A program made the translations under genes and the position numbers. This document shows, one piece after another, positions 23,609 to 34,000 of a stretch of DNA of 64,000 nt. Numbering within the stretch: the first letter of the stretch is position 1; each line of letters starts with the position of its first letter. Under the pieces are notes generated by a model. It searched no databases. It was not told the origin of the DNA and was given only the letters and a program-made list of their open reading frames with translations. This stretch comes from Girardinichthys multiradiatus (Eukaryota; Chordata; Actinopteri; Cyprinodontiformes; Goodeidae): positions 26,025,049 through 26,089,048 of the forward strand of contig NC_061816.1 of assembly GCF_021462225.1 (NCBI RefSeq), given 5' to 3'.

Positions 23609-23700
23609 CTAGGTACGGAACCCGCGAGGGGACAAGGGGGATTTTTTTTCTTTTCTTTTGCGTCCCCACGCAATAGTCTGCGTTATCTCGCAATACTTTG
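23609..23700 (+). repeat. Left arm of an inverted repeat (paired with 27,345-27,429)
   Basis: CCTAGGTACGG at 23,609-23,619 is the exact reverse complement of 27,419-27,429. Similarity continues inward: CGCGAGGGGACA, a T-rich run, then CTTTTGCGTCCCCACGCAAT on this side, and the matching complement with small changes on the other. The two arms point towards each other and enclose 3.7 kb containing an L2 tail and a LINE. They may be ends of one DNA transposon or two copies of one dispersed repeat. Confidence 0.6.
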
Positions 23701-23809
23701 TGGGATAGTTTCCAAACCAGATAACTGCAAAAATGGAACAGACACTAGACCCGTTTTTGAGATTTATTGAGTTTTATTTTGAAATCGGCCTTAAATAAAA
23801 TGATCTTAC

Positions 23810-24031
23810 AGCAGACCTAAAGACAGTTACTATCCACATGCTGTCAAACTACTGAACTCTAGACAATAATACTGCACGAAACCACATCTGGGACACTTTA
23901 TTTGCTTATTGCTGCTGCATGATGTGTACTTTTTTTGCACGCCATTAGTGCTTTTGTTTTTATCGTGATTTGAACGATTCTTCTTATCTTAAGCATTTAA
24001 TCGCATTGAGTGCATGTTAACCTGCATATGA
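23810..24031 (+). mobile_element. L2-type LINE 3' end, second copy
   Basis: Matches the tail of the fragment at 20,660-20,880: both carry agacagttactatccaca/agctgtcagactactgaac or variants, then the same short UTR. Only the last coding codons and UTR remain. Its end at 24,031 directly abuts the tail of the oppositely oriented LINE at 24,032. Confidence 0.65.
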
Positions 24032-27000
24032 TAATTCAAAAATACTTTATTAATCCCAAAGGGAAATGAAATGTTGTTGTAGCTCATATAATCCAGGTTT
24101 CTTCAAAGAGTCGTTGTAGATGCTGATGGCTGTGGGCAGGAAGGATCTCCTGTAGCTCCGTCTTCCAGCAGATCTGAAGAAGCCTCTGACTAAAGACACT
24201 CTGTTGTTGTAGGACAGTCTCATGAAGAGGATGCTCAGGGTTCTCCATAATGTTCTTCATTTTATGAAGAATCCTTCTTTGCACAATGATCTCCAGAGGT
24301 TCCAGAGGAGTCTCCAGAACAGAACCAGCCTTTTTTATCAGCTTGTTGAGCTTTTTTAAGTCCCTGGTTCTGATGCTGCTTCCCCAGCAGATGATGGCAG
24401 AAGAGATCACACTTTCCACAACAGACTTATAGAAGATATGCAGCATCTTGCTGCAAACACCAAAGGACCTAAGCTTCCTGAAGAAGTACAGTCTGCTCTG
24501 TCCCTTCTTGTAGATGGCTTCACAGTTGCATCTCCACTCTAGTCTGTTGTCCAGGTGAACACCGAGGTATTTATACTCCTCCACCACCTCCACTTCTTCT
24601 CCCATGATAGAAATAGTTTTTGACTTATTCCTGTTTCTCTTAAAATCTACAATCATCTCCTTTGTTTTAGTCACGTTCAAAATGAGATGATTGTTTCCAC
24701 ACCATGCCACAAAGCGGTCCACCACCTTCCTGTACTCAGCTTCTTGTCCATCTCTGATCCACCCCACGACTGCAGAATCATCTGAGTATTTCTGCAGATG
24801 ACAGGAGTCTGTCTTGTACTGGAGGTCTGAGTGGTACAGAGTGAAAAGGAATGGTGAGAGTACAGTCCCCTGTGGTGCTCCTGTGCTGCTGACTACCTGG
24901 TTAGACTCACAACCCTTCAGTCTCACAAACTGTGGTCTGTTTGTCAGGTAGTCTTTGGTCCAGGAGATTGTTGAGGCCTCCACCTGAGTCTTCTGGAGTT
25001 TCTGACAAAGCAAATCAGGTTGGATTGTATTAAATGCACTGGATAAATCAAAGAACATGATCCTCACAGTGCTGCTGCCTTTGTCCAGATGACAGTGGGT
25101 TTGTTGAAGCAGGTGTATGATGGTATCTTCAACTCCAACTCCACAGCGATAAACAAACTGAAGGAGGTCCTGATGGTTTACTGTTTGCTTATTCAGGTGG
25201 GCCAACAGGAGTCTCTCTAGGACTTTCATGATGTGAGATGTCAGGGCAACAGGTCTATAGTCATTGAGGACTGATGGGTGAGTTTTATTTGGTACTGGAA
25301 CAAGACAGGAGGTCTTCCACAACACCGGAACCTTCTTCTGGGCCAAGCTAAGGTTGAAGAGGTGCTGCAGAATCCCACAGAGCTGCTCTGCACAGGCCTT
25401 CAGGACTCTAGGGCTGACATGATCTGGACCTGCAGCCTTATTCTGATTCAGTCTCTCCAGTTGCATCTTCACTTGACTTCTTGAGACACACAGGTGGAAG
25501 GGGGAAGCAAAGGAAGCATCAGCATCTTCTGATATGGTTGAAGGCAAACATGTAGAAGCAGAAGGGTCTAGGGCTGAGGTGGAAGATAAAAAATGTGAGG
25601 TGTTACTGGACAGCTGTGGGTCCTGTGGGTCAAAGGAAGGTGGAATGTCTGTTTGGCTGTGAGCAGGAGAGGAGGATGCTGAGATTGTTTCTGAACTGAA
25701 CCTATGGAAGAATGTGTTCAGTTCATTGGCTCTGTCCAGACATCCATCGCTCTGATCGTCCTTCTGCTTGAAACCTGTGATCTTCTTCATCCCTGTCCAC
25801 ACATCTCTGATATTGTTTTTCTGGAGCTTGCTTTCCAGCTTCTTCTTGTACATCTCCTTGCTGTCTCTTATCTTGACTTTAAGTTGCTTCTGTAAACTCC
25901 TCAATAATTCTCTGTCTCCCTCTCTGAAGGCTCTTTTTTTCTTGTTAAGCAGGTCCTTCAGGTCACTGGTGATCCAAGGTTTGTTATTGGGGAAGCATCT
26001 CACGGTTCTGGTGGGGATGATGTTATCCACACAGAAGTTTATATAGTCGGTTACACACTCAGTCATGGCATTTATGTCCTCTCCATGTGTCTGGCACAGT
26101 GCGTCCCAGTCTGTAGCCTCAAAGCAACCTTGCAGAGCTTCTTCAGCTTCCTGTGACCATTTTCTCACAGTCCTCTTTATTACAGGTTGTCTCTGAACAA
26201 GGAGCTTATATTTTGAGCAGAGAAAAACAAGATTGTGATCTGATTTGCCTAGAGGAGGTCTTGCTGTAGAGATGTATGAGTCCTTGACATTTGCATAAAA
26301 CAAATCTAATGTTTTGTTTTCTCTGGTAGAGCAGCTGACAAATTGTTGAAACGTTGGAAGTGTAGCAGAGAGTGAAGCATGGTTAAAATCACCAGAAATT
26401 GCCACAAAAGCATTTAGGTTTTGTGTCTGTAGCTTAGCAAGAACTGAGTTGATGGCATCACATGCAGTGTCAGCAACAGCGGAAGGTGGAATGTAAACTG
26501 TTGCCAAAATAACACTGGTGAACTCTCTGGGTAAATAATATGAATGAAAACTTACTGCTAACAGTTCAATATCTGGACTGCAGAGATGACACTTCACAGT
26601 AACATGTCCTGGATTACACCATCTGTTGTTCACAAGTACTGCCAGTCCACCTCCTTTACATTTGCCACTCCTGTTTAAATCTCTGTCTGCACGTATGGTT
26701 AAAAAGCCCGGCAGAGAGACGCTGGAGTCTGGGATATGATTCTGCAGCCATGTCTCAGTAAAACACATAATACTGCATGCCCGATACTCTGGCTGGGTCC
26801 TTTGTAGGGCTTAGAGTTCATTCAACTTGTTTCCCAATGATCTCACATTGCCCATCATAATCGACGGAAGAGATGGTTTGAACTTCCTCCTTCTCTCTCT
26901 CCTCTTAGCTCCTGCTCTGCATCCACGGCGTCTCCTTTTCAACTCATCAGGGATTTGGGGTTGTAGTTGAAGTATTATTTGAGCTTTTGAGATTTTAATC

Positions 27001-27240
27001 AGCTGCTCCCGGTTGTAAGAAACAACCCCGTTGCCATGGCAATGCATCATAACAAATGTTCAAAAATAGAAAGTATTAGGAAAAATCCTACAAGCATCCG
27101 ACAAAGGAGAGGACAGTTGTCCAAAAAAAAAAATCAACTGTATCCACCACAAGAGGAAGAGTTCCCAAAAAAGAAATCAGAATCAAAAGTAACAGAGCTA
27201 CTCCAACCTGCTGCCACCTTGAGCGGCGCAATTCTAGAAT
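24032..27240 (-). mobile_element. Nearly complete L2/Rex1-type LINE
   Basis: Minus-strand non-LTR retrotransposon. The 3' end at 24,032 has a short UTR (ttaatcccaaagggaaatg) also seen at 35,290-35,330 and, more worn, at 15,900. The coding region covers 27,050-24,084. The 5' limit is uncertain, about 27,240. Other 3' fragments of the family in this window (15,885-16,300; 35,127-35,357) show that it was active in this lineage. Confidence 0.85.
24084..27050 (-). pseudogene. LINE endonuclease-reverse transcriptase frame with one stop
   Basis: The protein would nick chromosomal DNA and prime reverse transcription of its own RNA at the nick. Frame from 27,050: basic stretch (KRRRRGCRAGAKRRERRRK), then endonuclease start MMGNVRSLGNKLNEL, a TAA at 26,811-26,813, and the same frame continues to 24,084. 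From the Met at 26,768, 894 codons are open: FTETWL and GDFNH and GKSDHN (endonuclease active site), a linker with FPNNKPWI, NQNKAAGPDHVSP (RT start), FFDLSSAFNTIQ (first catalytic Asp), STGAPQGTVLSPFLFTLY, YSDDSAVVG (Asp pair) and YKYLGVHLDN. The C-terminus ends LQRLFEETWII. Apart from the one stop it looks intact, so it is young. The YSDD form is typical, from memory, of Rex1/L2-group fish elements. Confidence 0.9.
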
Positions 27241-27344
27241 GAGAAATAAACCATATCAATGCCATATCAGTGCTGTTTGTTTTGTGAGCAGTTTGTCATA
27301 TGTGCTGCTTTTCCAAAATGCACACTTTCTCAAGGTGATGAACA

Positions 27345-27429
27345 ATTTTTGCCAGCGAACGAAGTATTGCATGGGGACGCAAAAGAAAAAAAAATTCCCT
27401 CATGTCCCCTTGCGGCCACCGTACCTAGG
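27345..27429 (-). repeat. Right arm of an inverted repeat (paired with 23,609-23,700)
   Basis: Ends in CCGTACCTAGG at 27,419-27,429. See the left arm for the comparison. Further inward the arms diverge. Confidence 0.6.
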
Positions 27430-29379
27430 GGGCATACGGCACTGTATGATAAAATACTTTAACCATACCCAGACCCTCTGTAAAGAGGGGTTACTTGCAG
27501 TATGCAACAATGCCCAATCTGAGGACAGGTTAAATTGATTTTTTTTTTAGTTCTCAGCAGGCGGTTTTAAAAAGTGCTCTAAGATGTGGAGCATTCAGCG
27601 CGTGGCACGTTGCCACCTGCGCGTGGGGAGCTCTAATAAATACTAATGGCTGTTGACCATATGTTTAATGCTCACAGTCAGTTAGCAGCCTCTGGTTATC
27701 ACCTCTGTGACTCCACTTAGCATAATTGCCTTTTAAAGTTTAAATGCAACCAAATGCTCAGTGGGGCTGTTGAAGTTGTTTTGTTGCAGAGCTGCCTGGT
27801 GTTTTTTTCATTAATTTGTCCCTTACTGCAGGATGGGTCGTGCTAGCCTTGGACCCAAGCAGACAGGCTAAATGGTTTATAATAAGGAAGAGATTTTCAA
27901 TAATCCACATTTCTCTGAGGATTCTGTTTTTGATCTGAGATGAATACAGCTGAGTGGTAATTCAAATAAGACCGAGTATAATCAAGAGGTTTTCATACTT
28001 AAAGTTGAATTATCTGCTTTGATTACTGTGGAGATTCACCTCTTTAATAATCAGCCGGTGGAAAAAGATCAAACTGACCCAGAAAATATTTTTTGGTAGA
28101 ACATATGATGCATCTAGTCATCATCTGCAATGATTGTGGGATTTTATTGATTTATTGAACCATTGAGCCGTTGGATTGATCACACTACCAACACCTGTAG
28201 TGACACATTAGATTCTAATCCCAAACCTATTTGATCAACACAGGTTCAACGTTATACATCCGGACTCAAAGAAAGACATTAATTTCCTCTTAATATTTGG
28301 TTAAATGTGCCTGAGCATGTTGCAGAGAAACCACTCACTTTTCATATTCACCAGGAAGCTTCTGGCATCTTTCAAGCTGGATATTTGAACCCTTACCAGA
28401 AATTGTAGAGTTTTTTTTAATACGTTTCTTTCCTGGCTTCTAGGTATATTCCATAAATGTTCAGCAGAGTTGATGTCAGAGATGCTAATCTACTCCACAA
28501 CTAGTTTGTTCAAGTTTCACTCATCTAAACCCAAACTGTTACCTAAACTCAAACTAATAGTGATACATCTAAAATTATTCAACCCCCCTCTGCAAATTAC
28601 ATTTTTTGGTAAAATTCTAAATTACTCAGCTGTTTGCAATAAACAAATTGCACAATAGCACTTTAAACAGTTCATGTAACTAATATTCCAAGAAATTCAA
28701 CACTAAACTGTATTTTCTGTGCAAATCACCCATCTGAATTGAATTGGAGGTTTGGTTTGATTATGAATAATAATATTAATTGTGCCAAAGGTGGAGCTGC
28801 GATTTCAAGCCATGTTTTTTAGGCAGCGGAGAAAGATTGCTTCACCATCTTTTGTCAGAAAATCTTTGGCTTAGATTCTTTCCTGAAGGAGATCAGACAG
28901 AAAGGTTCAGGCAGCGAGTTTTAATTGGCATACAGTCACTGGATATACAAATAGCAGACCATACGTTACTTTGGAACCAAGGTTTCTTCAAACATGCAAT
29001 ATTTTACTTGCCCAGTGAGATCAAGATGTTCACACAGTGTCCTCTCCAATGCAGCCTGTGAACTCTGCTCTTCTCATGTTTCCTGCAATGAGCCCTCCTT
29101 CCTGGGAGCTATCATGACAATGGGTTAAAACTGTGCATTCTGCGATTCAGTTTTTACCTGTGTCCTTTGTCCTCTGTGTGTAGTTCAGTCCATTTTGTTC
29201 AACCTGGGGCTGGCCCCAACTGTGCGTAAGAGCACACTTTGCAAATCAGCTGAGGTCTCATTCACCAGTCAAAGGCTTCATTAGATGCATCAGGTGTGCC
29301 TTAGACGAAACTTCTCAAATATTGAGCCTGGTAATGGTAGCATTTCATTTCATGTTAGAAATATGGCTAAGTAAAGTTT
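27430..29379. other. Non-coding DNA with possible transposon scraps
   Basis: No gene. Around 28,580-28,600 aaaattattcaacccccct resembles a Tc1-like terminus. A 93-codon frame at 28,780-29,061 looks faintly protein-like, but I recognise no family and no splice context, so it is not called. Confidence 0.4.
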
Positions 29380-29860
29380 CCAAGAAGTTCAGTGAGGAGA
29401 TCATTGGATTTAGAAAACAAGCAAAGAAAGATAAAAAGATAAAGAAAGCAAAGACCCTGATTGTTCCTACAGACCCAGCTGGAAGCATAGTTTAAAAGTT
29501 AAAGAAACAGTGGCCATACCACCTAGTGACAGTCAGTGATAGCTTCCTCTTTCTGCATGGGCAATGAAAGGTTCCAGCATATCTCACAAAGTGTATCTCA
29601 TACGGCTTTGCGGAAACTGTCCTGGAAAATACTAAGTGACAGACATAAACTGTATTGAAAATCTCTGCTGGCATCTAAAAAGCTGACTGGAGCGCATTAA
29701 GCCAAGAATATTATTAAACTGGAGGCTTTTGGCCATGAGGAGTGTGCTAAGATTCCCCAGGAACGCTGCCACAAGCTGATGTCTGGATATATATCAAGTT
29801 TCAGCTGTTTATAACAGCCAATGGATTCTCTACTAAATATTAAAGAGACTACAGTAGACA
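29380..29860 (+). mobile_element. Very decayed DNA-transposon remnant
   Basis: On the + strand the segment 29,655-29,800 reads as a worn transposase C-terminal tail: 'IENLCWHLK' like text, then GHEECAKIPQERCHKL with frameshifts, and GYISSF. It fits the end of a Tc1/mariner-group transposase. Both ends are lost. Confidence 0.4.
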
Positions 29861-30287
29861 ATAAAAGTGGCATTTGTGTTGAATATTTTTGAAAATATAA
29901 TTAGTGTTGAGTTATTTTATTTTTTTGTTTGTTTAATTAGTTTATTGCAAACAGCTGCTAGTTAATAAGCTTTACCAGTATACCTTATCTGCAATTTGGG
30001 TGGATTTATTTGGGGTGGAACTTTAGTTCCTGCAGAACTCCAGCCTTTCTTTCATGATTTTTTTGGACAGAAGTGGCTTCTTTGCTGCCCTTTTGTCACA
30101 AAGCCTTTGTGCAAAAGTCATGATCTCACCAGATGCACTCAAACCTCCATGCTGCCGAAGTTGATCAAGCTCTTAAATTGTGGCAACACAATTCTAATGC
30201 ACCTTCCTTAACAAGAAGCAATCCTGGGTCCAGGCGGACCTTCTTTAAAGTCCTCAAGCCTTATGCACTGCAGCTGAACATCTTATA

Positions 30288-30762
30288 CCCCTGTTCCATT
30301 AGTACCTACTCTACTCAGGTCAGCTCTACAAGGTTTGGTTGGTTACCCGTTAAAGTTGAGTACCAATTCAATGTGGGATGGATCATCAATAGCAAAGTGG
30401 CACCACAGTCCAAAAAAGTACCGTGATGTGATTTGTAGTGACACAAACATAACAACCACCTTGACTGGGGGCAGCAAAACAAACATTCTGGATAGAGTAC
30501 AGGAGAAAGATGGAAGCTATGGAGCGGCATCAAACTGAAGGGTACAAGCCAGAGGATGTGTTAGGTTAGGGTAATGTTAGCTTGCTATAGCGGTCAATAC
30601 ATAATAAGCCAAGTGTACAATGATCTAAAGGTTGAAGATAATAGTTATTCTAATATGTTGTGTTTAGTGACTGGTTTCACGTAACCGTTACTAATGGAAA
30701 AGCCTAAAAGGCCAGTAGAGCCGTGCCGAACCATGCTGAGTAGGGACTAGTGGAAAATGGGC
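30288..30762. mobile_element. MITE-like element with about 50-bp imperfect inverted repeats
   Basis: The left end (30,288-30,345, with TTCCATTAGTACCTACTC) and the right end (30,710-30,762, complement of GAGTAGGGACTAGTGGAA) are imperfect reverse complements over about 50 bases. The 475-bp length and lack of coding capacity fit a non-autonomous DNA transposon; this terminal motif is familiar from hAT-like fish MITEs. I could not confirm a target duplication. Confidence 0.55.
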
Positions 30763-30834
30763 ATTAGTTTATGGAGCAGAAAACTTTTGTTTAATAATTT
30801 TAGCAACAGTTTCTGGCATGTGAGGTGATTTTAA

Positions 30835-30950
30835 GTCAGTTTATTTATATAGCAGCAATTCACAACACATGTCGTCTCAAGGCACTTCACAAAGTCAGGT
30901 ACATACATTTCAATGAATCCTAATCATTGAACAGTTCAGTCTGTCACAAT
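30835..30950 (-). mobile_element. Short LINE 3' end (empty-site paralog)
   Basis: Shares with 16,550-16,619 plus 17,889-17,930 the text tttatttatatagca, caattcacaacacatgt, aaggcacttcac and agtcaggtacatacat. Here the sequence is continuous, without the Tc1 element. It is only the last 115 bases of the LINE and sits just before the first coding exon of pnpla4. Confidence 0.75.
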
Positions 30951-31081
30951 TTTACTGTGCTTATAATGCAGGCCCGCTCTTGTTTTAGAGGTCTTACACA
31001 GTTTGCAGTGAGTTGATCTGCAAACTGTCAGTTGGTCTTTTTGGAAATTGTCATAATGTTCTGTCTCTGCAGGCACTGAGG

Positions 31082-34000
31082 ATGACGATCCTGAACCTGT
31101 CCTTTGCCGCATGTGGGTTTTTGGGGATCTACCACTTAGGTGCTGTAGGGGCCTTCCTTCGCCATGGAGAAAAGCTGCTGGGCTCCCTGAGGGCATGTGC
31201 AGGGGCTTCAGCCGGAGCACTGGCGGCTGCTGTGATGATCACGGCTCCAGATAAGCTGGAGGTCGGGCAAGTGCAGTCAGGAGTCCTCTGGATTCCTTGA
31301 AACATTTCTTTTAAAAAAAGAATGGAAACGTTTGTTAGATGTGTGATTAAAACCACAGTGACTGCTACACAAACTGATGTAAAATAAAACTACTCAACCC
31401 AGTGACCCATGCACACTGTACTGTATGACATGATTTCAGACAGTGATAACATGTGATACAGTACGTTTAAAGTATCTGTTTCCCTCCTTCAGCACTGCAC
31501 AGAGTTCACCTACAGGTTTGCTGAAAGTGTGAGACAACAGAGGTTTGGAGCCATTACACCAGGATACAACTTCATTCCCACTCTACGGTAATCCAAAGCA
31601 TGTGCAAGACTTGAAAACTGATGCTCAGAGATGCCGCTCATTCAATCTGACTGAGCTTAAGCTGTTTTGTAAAGTGTAGTAGGTGAAAAATCAAACCCCA
31701 ATACACATACAGCTACAGCGAAAGTTGTGTGCACAGTGTTGAATCAGAGGTGCTGAATGCATCTGCATTCTACACTTTTCAGATTTTTACATGCAAAATA
31801 AACTGAAAACCATACATCATTTCCTATGTATATAAAATCCCAATAACTGCTTCCCAATAAATATGTGAAATGTTTGAGGCCACTGCACAAAAATTTCAAA
31901 ACGTCACAATATTTATAGGTGTCAGGTTCAACCATATTTTGCTCATATTGAGGAGGAAGAACTGGCCCTCTAGCACCCATTTCTTCATCTCCCTGCACCC
32001 AATACAGTGTGAAGAGAAGCTAAAACTGGGAAAATAACATCTACAGTACCTGAAATCTCAGGTCAAAAGCCAAATATGGATAAGTTTCTTTATTAAAATC
32101 GTAAAATGCAGAAAAACGCGACAGGTTGTGAACTTCCTTAGAGGATGTCAACAGGATCTCATAAACAGACAAATACTGAGAAATGTGTGTGGATTCTCTG
32201 CAGAGAAGGGCTTGAGGAGATTCTGCCCAGTGAAGCTCACAGTTTGGCAAATGACCGACTCTATGTCTCATTAACACACTCAAGAACTGGGAGGAACCAC
32301 ACTGTATCCAGGTTTACCTCCAGGGACGAGCTTATAAAGGTTAGTGTCCACCTCACAGACGTTTCCAGTTTACAACACTCTCAAATGTTTATCATTTTTT
32401 AGCTTTTTGTAGATTATATTGCATTGCCTGTTTAAGTTGCACTGAAAACTTTTTCTGTCTTGTGCATTAATGTCTGCAGGCTCTGCTTGCCAGCAGCTTT
32501 GTGCCTGTTTATTCTGGGCTCAAACCAGTGGAGTTTAATGGACAGGTAGTCCTGTGTGGGATTTGTTTGGGATCTTACTCTTAAGCTGGTGCTGTTCTGA
32601 GACACTGTTGTTTGATTAGAAATGGATTGATGGAGGGTTTACTGACAGCCTGCCCATACTCCCAGTGGGACGAACCATCACTGTGTCTCCCTTTGCTGGG
32701 CTGCAGGATGTGTGCCCTGCCCACAGGGGGCGCATCAACACTCAGCTCACTCTTGCCAACATGAACATTATGGTGAGTACATGACCTTAACGATATCTAC
32801 GCTTGACACAAAGAGTAAGGAAACTTCTGTATGGTCCATTATTTTTTTGCTGTCATGATGCTTTATGGGATCTTCTACCAAAGGAAACCCTGTTTATTTC
32901 CCTTTAAAAGGAGAATGCATTGTAAGTTGAGCAGGAGAGTTTGTTGGTACCACCCATGAGGAAATCTGCCAACATCAAACAGCTTATTCTGCTTAGAGTT
33001 TGGAGTTTAGAGAAACAATGCATGTGGACAATTTAATGGTTTATTCAACTTAACAAACAGGGGCCTCAGTAATGTATGGAAGAACTGTGCAAAACTACAA
33101 CAACCTGACACCTCGTCCTTATTGAAAGCGGAGGTGTCAGGTTGTTGTGCACTACTGAGGTCCCTGTTTGTAGATTAAATAAGTTGGAAATGTGACACCA
33201 TTTAAAGGGAAATAAATATATCCATTGGAATAAAATTTATTGAAAAGAACCATTGTTACAAAAAAACTCAGCTATGCTTCTAAGTACAATAAAGGAATCT
33301 TATCCACCGTGTGGCACTACAGTGAGTGTTATTAATCCTTATTTAATATTTGGGTAGATTCTGCTGATCCCAGTGATTGTGGAAGGTCACAGAACGAGGA
33401 CTGTGGTCCATTGAAACCGTGGGTTTGTGAAACATCTTCTATATTGTCATGCAGTCACAAAGTAACAACTGGTTGATATGTGCTGTTTGGTTAATCTGCT
33501 TTTGGCCTCTGTAAACTCATATTTATCATAAATATTTTAATTACATGACATGAAATTACACACTTGTGGACTAAGACCCTTTAGATTAAATATTCATTAA
33601 TTTAGTATCCTCCTTAGCCAGTGTTTTGCTCTGGTCTTTGAGCGCGTCATATTTCCCAAGTGTGTTAGTTCAACAGTTGTCTTTCAGGTACATCACTTTG
33701 CAGAAGAACTTTGCTCCATACTTTGCTCTGTGTTTTGAGTCCAGAGAAGCTTAGATCTGTGGATGAGATCCAAATAGTTTCTGACTGTCTGCAGTGGAAG
33801 TAGCTGATCCGGTAACAATCTGCCAGCTCAAACTGTATCAGAGATGACATGTAGGTGCAGATCGGTGTTACTCTTTGGACCTCTCAGAACAGGCAGATTT
33901 TAGGCCCTACAGGGATTACGGGAGTACAGAAATGTCAGACCGTCCAATACTGAAGAACATTTACAGTTAAGCCCAAAATTATTCATATTCCTGGCATATT

